64,000 nucleotides of DNA from Pseudomonas lijiangensis (GTDB lineage: Bacteria; Pseudomonadota; Gammaproteobacteria; Pseudomonadales; Pseudomonadaceae). The notes beneath the pieces are model-generated. The model ran no database searches, was not told where the DNA came from, and saw only the letters and a program-made list of their open reading frames with translations. The stretch spans positions 2,119,001-2,183,000 of the forward strand of contig NZ_CP076668.1 in NCBI RefSeq assembly GCF_018968705.1, written 5' to 3'. The position numbers were made by a program, and so were the translations under genes. Below are positions 53,909-63,674 of the stretch, piece after piece; positions within the stretch are counted from its first letter, which is position 1, and every line of letters starts with the position of its first letter.

Positions 53909-54244
53909 GGGTCGTGCAAGACCTTACGGCTATAAAAAAGTATCTGTTGCGTGAAACCGGTTCTAAAAAAACGTGCTTTCTTACAATTAAAAAACACGGA
54001 TGGCTCTGTGCTATTGGTGGGTGATGTCAAATTGATGTTTTGCGGTTTTCCGGCGAATTTTCCCGTAAATACTGGGCTTTTCCGCTTTTCAAGGCTCGAT
54101 GAACGTAGGAGATCGATTACAGAAAACGCTCATTTCTGACTGGAATCGACTGATTGTCATTAAACAGCAACATTTCAGGTTTTAAATCCGCCTCGGGCCT
54201 CCTTAAGTGGACCACAACACTTTCTCCTGGATTGAGGTATTACC
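53909..54244. other. Promoter region of the pst operon
   Basis: About 335 bp without a convincing gene, AT-rich relative to the flanks. It contains the phosphate-starvation promoter for pstS with a possible Pho box at 54154-54171. A small reading at 53951-54139 has no ribosome site or recognisable content and is not called. Confidence 0.5.
54154..54171 (+). promoter_or_regulatory. Possible Pho box (PhoB site)
   Basis: TTGTCAT, TAAA spacer, CAGCAAC: the first half site matches the CTGTCAT consensus in six of seven bases, the second only in part. It lies 74 bp before the pstS start, the expected place. Confidence 0.35.
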
Positions 54245-55264
54245 GTGATACTGCTGACTAAAAAACGCTTGTCGCTTCTGATCGCTTCGCTGTGCCTGAG
54301 CGGCGCTGCTCACGCGACTGATGTCACTGGCGCTGGTTCGAGTTTCGTTTTCCCGGTTATTTCAAAGTGGTCCCAGGACTACAGCAAGAATTCTCCAAAC
54401 CGCATCAACTATCAGTCGATCGGTTCGGGCGGCGGTATCGCTCAGATCAAGGCCGCCACCGTTGACTTCGGCGCATCCGATGCCCCGATGTCCGCAGAAG
54501 ACCTGCAGGCCGCTGGCCTGGGTCAATTCCCTAGCGTGATCGGTGGCATCGTGCCAATCGTCAACGTTGAAGGCATCGAAAGCGGCAAGCTGAAGCTGGA
54601 CGGCGAGACGCTGGCCAAGATCTTCATGGGCTCCGTGAAGACCTGGGACGACGAGGCCATCAAGGCCCTCAACCCTGGCGTGACTCTGCCTAAAACCAAC
54701 ATCACTGTTGTTCACCGTTCCGACGGCTCGGGCACTTCCTACAACTTCACCAACTACCTGAGCAAAGTCAGCCCGGAGTGGAACGAGAAGCTGCAGTTCG
54801 GTTCCACCGTCAAATGGCCGGTCGGTGTAGGTGGCAAGGGTAACGAAGGCGTTTCTGCCTACGTCAAGCAGATCAAGGGTTCCATCGGCTACGTCGAGTA
54901 CTCCTACGCTGCGACCAACAAACTGGCCTACACCCAGCTGAAAAACGCTGCTGGCAAGTTCGTGACCCCGACTTCCAAGACCTTCGCCGCTGCGGCTGAC
55001 ACTGCCGACTGGGCAAACGCCAAGGATTTCGGTCTGATCATGACCAACGCTCCGGGCGACGAAGCATGGCCGATCACTGCGACCACCTGGATCATCATGT
55101 ACAAGAAGGCCAAGAACGCAGAGAAGAGTGCAGCCACTTTCGACTTCTTCAAATGGTCTCTGGAAAATGGCCAGAAGCAAGCAGAAGAACTGGATTACGT
55201 CGCTCTGCCGAAATCGCTGGTTGAACGTGTAGAAGGCTACTGGAAAACCGAATTCACCAAGTAA
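54245..55264 (+). CDS. pstS: Phosphate-binding protein PstS (GTG start)
   Basis: A 339-residue periplasmic phosphate-binding protein. The signal peptide ends at AHA-TDVTGAGSSFVFPV. Phosphate-site segments: GAGSSF, SIGSGGGIAQIK, FGASDAPMS and RSDGSGTSYNFTNYL. Length and order match PstS of the E. coli type. The start is GTG 54245, with GAGG 8 bp upstream; no ATG lies near. First gene of pstSCAB, with a terminator before pstC that should make it the most abundant product. Confidence 0.95.
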   Translation: MILLTKKRLSLLIASLCLSGAAHATDVTGAGSSFVFPVISKWSQDYSKNSPNRINYQSIGSGGGIAQIKAATVDFGASDAPMSAEDLQAAGLGQFPSVIGGIVPIVNVEGIESGKLKLDGETLAKIFMGSVKTWDDEAIKALNPGVTLPKTNITVVHRSDGSGTSYNFTNYLSKVSPEWNEKLQFGSTVKWPVGVGGKGNEGVSAYVKQIKGSIGYVEYSYAATNKLAYTQLKNAAGKFVTPTSKTFAAAADTADWANAKDFGLIMTNAPGDEAWPITATTWIIMYKKAKNAEKSAATFDFFKWSLENGQKQAEELDYVALPKSLVERVEGYWKTEFTK

Positions 55265-55285
55265 GTGATTCAAGCCTGTAGCTCA

Positions 55286-55330
55286 CCCCTGTCATCAACC
55301 GCGATATCGGTTCGGTGACGGGGGCTTTTT
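55286..55330 (+). terminator. Intercistronic terminator between pstS and pstC
   Basis: A long hairpin with CCCCTGTCA pairing with TGACGGGG (one G-U), an inner ACCG/CGGT stem, then CTTTTTC. It would stop most transcripts after pstS and let only some continue into pstCAB. Confidence 0.85.
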
Positions 55331-55348
55331 CTTGCGAGTGGACTCAAC

Positions 55349-56344
55349 ATGACTGAAAACACCCAATACCTGTCCGCGAACGTCTCAGACATCGACTCCG
55401 AAGGCGAGAAGCGCGCCAAGCGGGATCATCGACATGACGCCTGGTTCAGGCGTTCGCTGCAAGGCGCCGCCATGCTGGTGCTGGCATTGCTGGGATGTAT
55501 TGCCCTGTCGACCCTGTGGGGCGGAAGTCTGGCATTCGAGACCTTTGGTTTTGGTTTTCTGACCAGTGCCGAGTGGGACGTGAACAACGGCAAGTTTGGT
55601 GCCCTGGTTCCGATCTACGGTACGCTGGTGACATCTTTTCTGGCTTTGCTGATCGCCGTTCCGGTGAGTTTCGGCATCGCCATCTTCCTGACGGAAGTCG
55701 CGCCGCCCTGGTTGAGGATGCCCATTGCCTCGGCCATCGAGCTGCTGGCCGGCATTCCTTCGATCATCTACGGGATGTGGGGGCTGTTCGTGTTCGGCCC
55801 GTTCATGGCTGAACACCTGTCGCCATGGATCAATGAGAACCTGGGTGGCCTGCCCTTTATCGGTACTTTGTTTCAGGGCCCGCCGCTGGGTATCGGCATG
55901 CTGACCGCCGGTATCGTCCTGGCGATCATGATCACGCCGTTCATTACTTCGGTGATGCAGGAAGTTTTCCGTACTGTTCCTACGACCCTCAAAGAGTCTG
56001 CCTACGCCTTGGGCGGCACGACCTGGGAAGTGGTCTGGGACATCGTTCTGCCTTACACCCGCTCGGCGGTGGTTGGCGGTGTGTTCCTGGGTCTTGGCCG
56101 TGCCTTGGGCGAAACCATGGCGGTGACCTTCGTTCTGGGTAACGCCCACCAGTTCTCCGCATCCCTGATGATGCCGAGCAGTTCCATTGCATCGGTTATC
56201 GCCAACGAGTTCAACGAAGCCTACACCGACCTGCACCGTTCGGCGCTGATCGCACTGGGCTTCCTGCTGTTTGTGGTTACTTTCATCGTGCTTGCCCTTG
56301 CACGTCTGATGTTGTCGCGTCTTTCGCGTAAGGAGGGGTTATGA
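55349..56344 (+). CDS. pstC: Phosphate ABC permease PstC
   Basis: A 331-residue inner-membrane permease. An N-terminal hydrophilic tail precedes six helices. The ABC permease EAA-type loop is ALGGTTWEVVWDIVLPYTRS, and ELLAGIPSIIYGMWGLFVFG and LGRALGETMAVTFVLGN are characteristic of PstC. Overlaps pstA by four bases. It forms the phosphate channel with PstA. Confidence 0.94.
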   Translation: MTENTQYLSANVSDIDSEGEKRAKRDHRHDAWFRRSLQGAAMLVLALLGCIALSTLWGGSLAFETFGFGFLTSAEWDVNNGKFGALVPIYGTLVTSFLALLIAVPVSFGIAIFLTEVAPPWLRMPIASAIELLAGIPSIIYGMWGLFVFGPFMAEHLSPWINENLGGLPFIGTLFQGPPLGIGMLTAGIVLAIMITPFITSVMQEVFRTVPTTLKESAYALGGTTWEVVWDIVLPYTRSAVVGGVFLGLGRALGETMAVTFVLGNAHQFSASLMMPSSSIASVIANEFNEAYTDLHRSALIALGFLLFVVTFIVLALARLMLSRLSRKEGL

Positions 56345-57225
56345 GTAAGGACGTAACCGGTAGCGAGCGCCTGTACCGGGTTCGTGATATCAAGAACAAG
56401 ATCGCAATGGTGCTCAGCTGCGGCGCCACTGCATTCGGCCTGTTGTGGCTGGTATGGATTCTGCTGACCACCATCATCAAGGGCATCGATGCCCTGAACC
56501 TGCAACTGTTCTCCGGCATGACCCCGCCGCCGGGTGTCGAAGGCGGTCTGGCCAACGCGTTCTACGGCAGCCTGCTGATGTCCGGTATCGGTCTGTTGAT
56601 CGGTACGCCAATCGGCCTGATGGCCGGTATCTGGCTGGCCGAGTTCGCCCGCTACTCCAAGCTGGGTAACGCTGTGCGTTTCATCAACGACATTCTGCTG
56701 TCGGCGCCGTCGATTGTGCTGGGTCTGTTCGTGTACACCGTGGTCGTGCTGCCGCTCAACCAGCTCACAGGCCAGCAGGTCGGCTTCTCGGCGATCGCCG
56801 GTGCCCTGGCCCTGGCATTGCTGGTGATCCCGGTGGTGGTGCGTACTACCGATGAAATGATGCAACTGCAACCTTCGACCATGCGCGAAGCCGCACTGGC
56901 CCTGGGTGTGCCGCAATGGAAGCTGACCCTGCAAATCGTCCTGCGTGCCGCCAAGGCGGGCGTGGTGACAGGTGTTCTGCTGGCGCTGGCACGTATCACC
57001 GGCGAAACCGCGCCGCTGCTGTTCACCGCTTTCGGCAACCAGTTCTGGAGCAGCGACCTGCTCAAGCCAATCGCCAGCGTTCCGGTGGTTGTCTTCCAGT
57101 ACGCCATGAGCCCGTTCGAAGACTGGCACTCCCTCGCATGGGCCGGTGCACTGGTCATGACGCTCTTCGTACTGATTCTGAGTCTGCTTTCTCGCTTAAT
57201 TCTTCTGCGCAATAGGGCGTCCTGA
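56341..57225 (+). CDS. pstA: Phosphate ABC permease PstA
   Basis: A 294-residue inner-membrane permease with six helices. Typical blocks: [34 protein letters not shown], the EAA loop [19 protein letters not shown] and [19 protein letters not shown]. Its stop shares a base with the pstB start. Pairs with PstC. Confidence 0.95.
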   Translation: MSKDVTGSERLYRVRDIKNKIAMVLSCGATAFGLLWLVWILLTTIIKGIDALNLQLFSGMTPPPGVEGGLANAFYGSLLMSGIGLLIGTPIGLMAGIWLAEFARYSKLGNAVRFINDILLSAPSIVLGLFVYTVVVLPLNQLTGQQVGFSAIAGALALALLVIPVVVRTTDEMMQLQPSTMREAALALGVPQWKLTLQIVLRAAKAGVVTGVLLALARITGETAPLLFTAFGNQFWSSDLLKPIASVPVVVFQYAMSPFEDWHSLAWAGALVMTLFVLILSLLSRLILLRNRAS

Positions 57226-58004
57226 TGAACAACCTTTCCCTTGCCAACGAAAAAACCAAGATCCAAGTGCGTGGTCTGGAGTTTTTCTACAACGAACAGA
57301 AGTCACTGAAATCCATCGACATGATGATCCCTGAAAAGCGGATCACCTCGATCATCGGCCCGTCCGGCTGCGGCAAGTCCACTCTGCTGCGCGTGTTCAA
57401 CCGTATCTATTCGATGTACCCGAAACAGGAAGCGCGCGGCGAAGTGCTGCTCAATGGCGAAAACATCCTGGCGCCGGGCTATTCGATGAACCGTCTGCGC
57501 AGTCAGGTGGGCATGGTGTTCCAGAAGCCGGTGCCGTTCCCGATGTCGATCTTCGAGAACATTGCCTACGCCATCCGTCACCACGAAAAGCTGTCGCGTC
57601 GTGAAATGGAAGACCGCGTCGAGCAGGCCCTGCGTGGCGCCGCGTTGTGGGATGAAGTGAAGGACAAGCTCAAGAACAGCGCCACCAGCCTGTCCGGTGG
57701 TCAGCAACAGCGTCTGTGTATCGCACGTACTATCGCGCTGCGTCCTCAGGTTCTGCTGCTCGATGAGCCGACTTCTGCACTCGACCCGATCTCCACTGGC
57801 CGTATTGAGCAGTTGATCACCGAACTGAAAGAGCAGTTCACCGTGATCATCGTGACCCACAACATGCAACAGGCGGCCCGTTGCTCGGACTACACCGCGT
57901 TCATGTTCATGGGCGAACTGATCGAGCACGGCGACACTGATACCATCTTCACCAAGCCTTCCAAGACCCAGACCGAAGACTACATCACCGGTCGCTTTGG
58001 CTGA
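57225..58004 (+). CDS. pstB: Phosphate ABC ATPase PstB
   Basis: A 259-residue ATPase. Walker [11 protein letters not shown]-loop [14 protein letters not shown], signature LSGGQQQR, Walker [14 protein letters not shown] and switch His in [16 protein letters not shown] are all present. It powers phosphate import. The end overlaps the convergent LysR gene by 20 bp. phoU, which usually follows pstB, is absent here. Confidence 0.96.
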   Translation: MNNLSLANEKTKIQVRGLEFFYNEQKSLKSIDMMIPEKRITSIIGPSGCGKSTLLRVFNRIYSMYPKQEARGEVLLNGENILAPGYSMNRLRSQVGMVFQKPVPFPMSIFENIAYAIRHHEKLSRREMEDRVEQALRGAALWDEVKDKLKNSATSLSGGQQQRLCIARTIALRPQVLLLDEPTSALDPISTGRIEQLITELKEQFTVIIVTHNMQQAARCSDYTAFMFMGELIEHGDTDTIFTKPSKTQTEDYITGRFG

Positions 58005-58932
58005 TGCCCTCCAGGGCGGGCGCCGCCTGGTGCTCGCCCATGAATTCCTCGATCCGGCTGCGCAACCAGCGTTCTGCCGGATCGCTGTCCATCACGCTCA
58101 ACCATGTCATCGACAGATCCAGCCCCGGCGTACTGAACGGCAAGGGCTCATCGTGCAATAACCCCAACGCACTCATGGCACTGGCCGTGAAGTCGGACAG
58201 GCCGGCGATCAGGTCGGTCCCGGCCATCAGCGCGGGCAGGGTGGTGAAGCGCGGCACGGACAGTACCACCTTGCGCTTGCGTCCCAGCGCCGTCAGCCAC
58301 TCATCGGCAAAGCTGCTGACGTTCGCGGCGTGAGACACCACCACATGAGGCCGTGAGCAGTATTCATCCAGCGTCATGGGTGTCGACGACTTGTCGGCCC
58401 TGACCACTCGCGGCTGTACATTGCGCAATGGCTTGCGCTTGGCATTGGCTGGCAGGTCGCGGGTCAGGCAGACGCCTACGGTAATCTCGCCGGACATCAG
58501 CACTTCCGAGATATTCAGGTAATCGACGTGCTTGACCACCAGCACCACGCCCGGTGCTTCCTTGCGTACCGCCTGGAGCAAGGCGGGGAGCAAGCCGAAT
58601 TCCACATCGTCCGACATGCCGATGCGAAAGGTCATGGTGCTGACCGACGGATCGAAGTCGCTGGCCAGGCTGAGTGCCATGGACATGGCATCCAGTGCCG
58701 GGGTCAGGTGCCTGAGAATTTCATGGGCGCGGGCGGTGGGTTCCATGCGATGACCGACCCGGATGAACAGCGGGTCGTTGAGCAGGCTGCGTAACCGGTT
58801 GAGTGCGGCACTGATGGTCGGCTGACCGAGAAACAGTTTTTCGGCCGTGCGCGTCACATTGCGCTCCAGCATCAATGTCTCGAAAACCACCATCAGGTTG
58901 ATGTCTGCCTTGCGCAACTCATTGCGATTCAT
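57985..58932 (-). CDS. LysR-family regulator (NodD/Nac-like branch)
   Basis: A 315-residue LysR regulator. The HTH starts at [20 protein letters not shown] and continues [20 protein letters not shown], followed by the effector-binding domain ([35 protein letters not shown]). The start [17 protein letters not shown] is the pattern of the NahR/NodD-like group, whose members control degradation or secreted enzymes. Divergent from the secreted alpha/beta hydrolase with a 167-bp gap, so that hydrolase is its probable target. Confidence 0.9.
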   Translation of the reverse strand: MNRNELRKADINLMVVFETLMLERNVTRTAEKLFLGQPTISAALNRLRSLLNDPLFIRVGHRMEPTARAHEILRHLTPALDAMSMALSLASDFDPSVSTMTFRIGMSDDVEFGLLPALLQAVRKEAPGVVLVVKHVDYLNISEVLMSGEITVGVCLTRDLPANAKRKPLRNVQPRVVRADKSSTPMTLDEYCSRPHVVVSHAANVSSFADEWLTALGRKRKVVLSVPRFTTLPALMAGTDLIAGLSDFTASAMSALGLLHDEPLPFSTPGLDLSMTWLSVMDSDPAERWLRSRIEEFMGEHQAAPALEGISQSDR

Positions 58933-59099
58933 CGTTATTCCTTTGCACCATGGCGGGTCGTACGTCGAAAGGATGGCGACAGTCTATCTGACTCGGCGTT
59001 AACACTATGAAATGTCTGCTTGCGTGACAGGAGCAAGTCTGTAGGCCAGCATGCTGAATTCCCGCATGTTCACGCTCTATTTCCTACAGGAGGTTCTTT

Positions 59100-60104
59100 A
59101 TGCGTGCTGTAAAGATCGCAGGTTTTCTCATGACACTTGCGCTGCCGGGTGCAGTGTTTGCCGAAACACCCAGCTATGGCCAGCAACTCGAAGGGTTCGC
59201 TTATCCTCACACCCTGAAGAAATTCAGCTTCCAGTCCCAGGGCCAGAAACTGGAAATGGGCTACATGGATGTTGCGCCCACCGGCAAGGCCAATGGCCGC
59301 ACGGCCGTATTGATGCATGGCAAGAATTTCTGTGCCGCGACCTGGGAAGACAGCATCAAGGCACTGAGCGAGGCAGGTTATCGCGTCGTGGCGCCGGATC
59401 AGATCGGTTTCTGTACCTCCACCAAACCCGGCTACTACCAATACAGCTTTCAGCAACTGGCAACCAATACCCATGAGTTGCTGACCAGCCTGAAGGTCGA
59501 CAAGGTGTCGGTGATCGGTCATTCCACCGGTGGCATGCTGGCGACACGGTATGCGCTGATGTATCCGCAACAAACCGAAAAGCTGGTAATGGTCAACCCG
59601 ATCGGCCTTGAAGACTGGAAAGCCCTGGGAGTGCCTTATCGCAGCATCGATCAATGGTATGAGCGTGAACTGAAGGTAACCGCCGAAGGGATTCGCCAAT
59701 ACGAGCAGAAGACGTATTACGACGGCCGCTGGAAGCCTGAGTACGACAAATGGGTCGATATGCTGGCCGGCCTGAACAAGGGACCGGGCCAGAAAGCGGT
59801 CGCCTGGAACTCGGCGCTGATCTACGACATGATTTTCACCCAGCCGGTCTTCTACGAATTCCCGAAACTCAAGGTCCCGACCGTGTTGATGATCGGTGAT
59901 GCCGACACCACAGCCATTGGCAGCGACATTGCACCACCCGAGGTCAAGGCTCGCATCGGCAATTACAAGGTATTGGGCAAGCAGGTGACCGAGATGATTC
60001 CGGGCGCTACCCTGGTCGAGTTCAAAGGCATGGGACATGCACCGCAGATGGAAGAACCGGTGATGTTCAACAAGGCCCTGGTTTCAGGTCTGGTTCTGAA
60101 ATAG
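59100..60104 (+). CDS. Secreted alpha/beta hydrolase
   Basis: A 334-residue hydrolase with a signal peptide (MRAVKIAGFLMTLALPGAVF, then AE). The nucleophile elbow is IGHSTGGMLATRYAL, the oxyanion region LMHGKNFCAATWED, acid Asp in MIGDADTTAIG and His in KGMGHAPQMEEP. Similar to prolyl-peptidase/epoxide-hydrolase-like alpha/beta hydrolases of unknown role. AGGAGG lies 6 bp before the ATG. It is divergent from a LysR gene that probably senses its substrate or product. Confidence 0.87.
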   Translation: MRAVKIAGFLMTLALPGAVFAETPSYGQQLEGFAYPHTLKKFSFQSQGQKLEMGYMDVAPTGKANGRTAVLMHGKNFCAATWEDSIKALSEAGYRVVAPDQIGFCTSTKPGYYQYSFQQLATNTHELLTSLKVDKVSVIGHSTGGMLATRYALMYPQQTEKLVMVNPIGLEDWKALGVPYRSIDQWYERELKVTAEGIRQYEQKTYYDGRWKPEYDKWVDMLAGLNKGPGQKAVAWNSALIYDMIFTQPVFYEFPKLKVPTVLMIGDADTTAIGSDIAPPEVKARIGNYKVLGKQVTEMIPGATLVEFKGMGHAPQMEEPVMFNKALVSGLVLK

Positions 60105-60186
60105 CTTTCGCGACTGAAGTTGCTCCGCAGTCATGTCGATCAATCAAGAGGCTGACTTCAAAAAACAGGTGGCTGGATCACAATCC

Positions 60187-60277
60187 GTGGGAGGGGCCTT
60201 GGCCGCGACAGCCAGCTTTCAGGCACTGAAAAATGTGTTGCCTGTAAGCAGGTCGTCGCGGCCAAGGCCCCACCCAC
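60187..60277. repeat. REPIN: inverted pair of REP sequences
   Basis: A 23-base arm at 60187-60209 and its reverse complement at 60255-60277 differ at one base, with 45 bases between. The arm begins GTGGGAGGGGCCTTGGCCGC, a well-known Pseudomonas REP core. It lies between the stops of two convergent genes. Such doublets move with help from a RAYT transposase, not seen in this window. Confidence 0.88.
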
Positions 60278-60287
60278 ATAACGGAGA

Positions 60288-61121
60288 TCAGGACAGCAAT
60301 TGTGAAAACGCCTTGTCCGCTTCCAGTACTGCCGGCAGGCCCTTGAACAGAGTGTCCAGATCCACTTCCTCCGTCAGCGGGCCGGTGGCGGCCTTCTGGG
60401 CTTCGGGTGTGGCACCGTCATGGGCCTCAAGTGCATCGGAAATCATGATGGCCTGAGCCACGATCCGGGGCAGTTGAGCGTTTTCCGGGGCCTGCATCGG
60501 GCGGGCCTGATACGCGATGGCCTGCTGAATCACCTTCGGCAGTTGCCAGCGGCGGGCCAGTTCTTCGCCCACTTCCGGATAACCGAAGCCCAATTGCAGT
60601 GTTTCGTTGGCTGCACGACCTGCTGTCCCGGCCTTGGCAGCGTTGTTCAAGCGTTCGGCCACTTGTGGCGCACCAGTCTGGATCAGCAGCTCACCAATGT
60701 TATGCATGACCCCGCAGGTAAAGGCGATTTCAGGATCTGCGCCGGTCTGCTTGGCCAGCATCCGGCAGATCCCCGCGACCTGGAAGCTTTTGAGCCAGAA
60801 GGCCTTGAGGTCGAAACTCGGCCCGGCCTTGAAAGCACCGGTCACTGCCGACGCCATCACCAGCGTGCGCAGAGTATTGAAACCCAGGCGCATGGCAGCG
60901 TCTTCGATACTGGATGACTCACGGGAGCCACGGAACCGGGCCGAGTTGGCCAGGCGCAGTACCTTCGCGGCAATCACCGGGTCCTTCTCGATATTGCGGG
61001 CGATGCTTTCCAGGTTGGAGGAGGGGTTATCGAACTGCACCATCAGGTCCTGGGCCACTTTGGGAATGCTGGGCAGGCTGTGCAACTCTTCAAACAGTTT
61101 TTCAAGGGTCATCGATGGCAT
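60288..61121 (-). CDS. HDOD-domain signalling protein
   Basis: A 277-residue protein consisting almost entirely of a HDOD domain (about residues 15-220): LPSIPKVAQDLMVQFDNPSS, IEKDPVIAAKVLRLANSARF, RLGFNTLRTLVMASAV and CGVMHNIGELLIQTGAP. The region where true HD enzymes bind metal is degenerate, so it is probably a binding protein in signalling rather than an enzyme. No output domain is attached. Its start at 61121 has ATGCC upstream but a weak ribosome site. Confidence 0.9.
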   Translation of the reverse strand: MPSMTLEKLFEELHSLPSIPKVAQDLMVQFDNPSSNLESIARNIEKDPVIAAKVLRLANSARFRGSRESSSIEDAAMRLGFNTLRTLVMASAVTGAFKAGPSFDLKAFWLKSFQVAGICRMLAKQTGADPEIAFTCGVMHNIGELLIQTGAPQVAERLNNAAKAGTAGRAANETLQLGFGYPEVGEELARRWQLPKVIQQAIAYQARPMQAPENAQLPRIVAQAIMISDALEAHDGATPEAQKAATGPLTEEVDLDTLFKGLPAVLEADKAFSQLLS

Positions 61122-61644
61122 CCTCGTACGTCGGATGATTCAACGATAGTCAGTTTTTTCCTCTGTGCACGTTTCCTGATGGATTGTGAGAGGTGCATCT
61201 CAGCTCTGGCACCCTGAGCCCATCATCCAGGTATTTACGATGCGATGAGCGGCGTTGAAAAAAATGAATAAAAAGTTTATGGCCTATTTATGGTCAAGTA
61301 AGGCATGTCCGTTTGAAAAATATGTCTACTCGCCAGCTTGATCATTTAAGTCGCGTTGTTCGGCACTTTATTGACGTCATTAGTGAAAAACTTTAAACAG
61401 GAAACGTTTTCAGACAGGGCTTTTAAATAAATACTCAAATTGTCATGGAAAATGCATGTGTGTATGATATCAATTCGCTCCGTTTCCGGAGTGAGCTGTT
61501 GCTGAAAGCTTTCTGGATTGCAGGCACCTACTGACCTATCAGCGGTTTTTGCCAATCTTCCTGGTTCGTAGAAACGACACAGTTGTCAGGCTTTTCGGGT
61601 GATTGCTATTTCGCCGTTCCGGTTTCTGCAATGGAAGTATTCTC
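61122..61644. other. AT-rich intergenic region before the second chemoreceptor
   Basis: About 520 bp with no supported gene, divergently flanked by the HDOD and chemoreceptor genes. It is AT-rich between 61255 and 61470. A small hairpin CTCCG/CGGAG lies at 61478-61491. I looked for a FliA promoter as at 45929 and did not find a convincing one. Confidence 0.45.
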
Positions 61645-63537
61645 ATGATTAAAAGTTTAGGTTTCAGCAAGAAAATCCTGCTGGCGGCTGCGTTGATTGT
61701 GGTTGTCGCGTTTAGTGCGTTTATTGTCATCAACGACTATCGACAACGCCAAACTTTGAAATCCAATGTCCTGTCCGAACTGCAACAGCTGGGCACTCTG
61801 ACGACGCAGAATATTCAGACCTGGCTGGAAAGCCGTTCGCAATTGCTGCAGTCCATGGCCCAACAGATTGCTGTCGATGGCAAGGCCCTGCCTCAATTGC
61901 AACGGGCAATCGGCTTGCAGGCTTACAGCGAGAACTTCCAGCTCAGCTACTTCGGCAGCACCGAAGGCGTGATGTTTTCCATCCCGGCCGGCAATCGCGC
62001 CGCCGATTACGATCCGCGTGCCCGTGGCTGGTACAAGGCAGCGCAGAACGCACCCGGCATCATCGTCACCGAACCTTACATAGCCGCTTCCTCGGGCAAG
62101 CTGGTGGTCACCCTGGCGACGCCGGTCAAGATCCAGAACCAGTTTGCCGGTGTCGCGGGTGCAGACATTTCCCTGGACAGTATCAGCAAGACCATCAACT
62201 CCCTGAATTTCGGCGGCCATGGTTATGCGTACATTGTCAGCGCTGATGGCAAGATCCTGATTCACCCGGACAGCAAGCTGGTCCTCAAGAACATCAGCGA
62301 AGCCTATCCGAACAACACGCCGAAAATCGTCGCGGGTGTGACTGAAATTACATCCGGTGGCAAGACGGAGTTCGTCTCCTTCACGCCGGTCCAGGGTATT
62401 TCAACCGCGAACTGGTATGTCGCCCTGGTACTGGATCAGGAAGCGGCCTACTCGATGCTCAGCGAGTTCCGCACCTCGGCGATCACCGCCATGGGTGTGG
62501 TCGTGCTGGTGATCATCCTGTTGCTGGGCCTGCTGATTCGTGTGCTGATGCAGCCATTGCACCAGATGGGGCGCGCCATGCGTGACATCGCGGACGGTGA
62601 GGGCGACCTGACCAAGCGGCTGGCCATTACCTCCCAGGATGAGTTCGGTGAGCTGGCGCAATCCTTCAACCACTTTGTCGAGCGTATCCACACCTCGATC
62701 CGTGAAGTGGCTTCCACTGCCGGGCAACTGGGTGAAGTTGCAACGCGAGTGGTCAAGGCGTCCAATTCGTCCATGACCAACTCCGACCAGCAAGCCAACC
62801 GTACCGAAAGTGTGGCTGCGGCCATCAATCAACTGGGCGCTGCCGCCCATGAAATTGCCCAGAACGCTGCGCGCACCTCGCAACAGTCCAGCGATGCCAG
62901 CGACCTGGCCGGTGAAGGCCAGAGCGTCGTGCAGCAGACCATTGCCGCGATGAACGAACTGTCGGGCAAGATCAGCGAGTCGTGCGTCAACATCGAGAGC
63001 CTCAATGGCAAGACCGCCAATATCGGGCAGATTCTCGAGGTCATCACCAGCATTTCCCAGCAGACCAACCTGCTGGCCCTCAACGCTGCCATCGAGGCTG
63101 CTCGCGCAGGTGAAGCAGGCCGTGGTTTTGCCGTGGTGGCCGATGAGGTTCGCAATCTGGCGCACCGGACTCAGGATTCTGCCCAGCAAGTGCAGACCAT
63201 GATCGAAGAGTTGCAGGTCGGCGCCCGTGAGGCGGTCGTGAACATGACTGAAAGCCAGCGTCAGAGCGAGGACAGCGTGAGCATCGCCAACCGCGCCGGT
63301 GAGCGCTTGGGCAGCGTCACCCGACGTATCGACGAAATCAACGGCATGAACCAGTCGGTTGCCACTGCAACTGAAGAGCAGACCGCCGTTGTGGAGTCGA
63401 TCAACGTCGACATCACGCATATCAACACCCTCAACCAGCAGGGTGTCGATAACCTGCGCCTGACGCTGGATGCCTGCAACCTGCTGGAAGAGCAGGCCGC
63501 CCGTTTGCAACAATTGGTGGGAAGTTTCCGCATCTGA
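61645..63537 (+). CDS. dCache chemoreceptor, amino-acid-type (PctA/B/C-like)
   Basis: A 631-residue methyl-accepting chemotaxis protein. After a transmembrane helix (about 10-31) a double-Cache sensor spans about 35-275, ending at a second helix (about 282-305), then HAMP and the signalling hairpin ([38 protein letters not shown]). The sensor holds the pattern [11 protein letters not shown] ... [10 protein letters not shown] ... [10 protein letters not shown], resembling the amino-acid-binding dCache set of Arg, Trp, Tyr and Asp. GGAAG before ATG 61645 fixes the start. Ligand class is inferred from these residues. Confidence 0.92.
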   Translation: MIKSLGFSKKILLAAALIVVVAFSAFIVINDYRQRQTLKSNVLSELQQLGTLTTQNIQTWLESRSQLLQSMAQQIAVDGKALPQLQRAIGLQAYSENFQLSYFGSTEGVMFSIPAGNRAADYDPRARGWYKAAQNAPGIIVTEPYIAASSGKLVVTLATPVKIQNQFAGVAGADISLDSISKTINSLNFGGHGYAYIVSADGKILIHPDSKLVLKNISEAYPNNTPKIVAGVTEITSGGKTEFVSFTPVQGISTANWYVALVLDQEAAYSMLSEFRTSAITAMGVVVLVIILLLGLLIRVLMQPLHQMGRAMRDIADGEGDLTKRLAITSQDEFGELAQSFNHFVERIHTSIREVASTAGQLGEVATRVVKASNSSMTNSDQQANRTESVAAAINQLGAAAHEIAQNAARTSQQSSDASDLAGEGQSVVQQTIAAMNELSGKISESCVNIESLNGKTANIGQILEVITSISQQTNLLALNAAIEAARAGEAGRGFAVVADEVRNLAHRTQDSAQQVQTMIEELQVGAREAVVNMTESQRQSEDSVSIANRAGERLGSVTRRIDEINGMNQSVATATEEQTAVVESINVDITHINTLNQQGVDNLRLTLDACNLLEEQAARLQQLVGSFRI

Positions 63538-63582
63538 CGTACGAAACAGGGCTACTGAATATCCCCTTGAACGATTATCATC

Positions 63583-63603
63583 CGGCCAGTCTTTTACTGG
63601 CCG
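63583..63603 (+). terminator. Hairpin after the chemoreceptor gene
   Basis: Perfect 8-bp arms CGGCCAGT and ACTGGCCG around a CTTTT loop, 45 bp after the stop. No T tract follows; weak termination or mRNA protection. Confidence 0.5.
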
Positions 63604-63674
63604 TGGTGTGAATCGTTCATGTTCATCCGCCCCACGGCCTGTCGTTACCCGCAACGTCTGGCGAGGGTGTTTTG

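Noticed and set aside
53951..54139. 62-residue reading upstream of pstS
   Set aside because: No ribosome site and it overlaps the likely phosphate-control region.
61346..61555. 69-residue leftward reading in the AT-rich gap before the chemoreceptor
   Set aside because: No ribosome site, no signal or family motif.
62401..63654. 417-residue leftward reading opposite the dCache chemoreceptor
   Set aside because: Antisense shadow of the chemoreceptor signalling domain.
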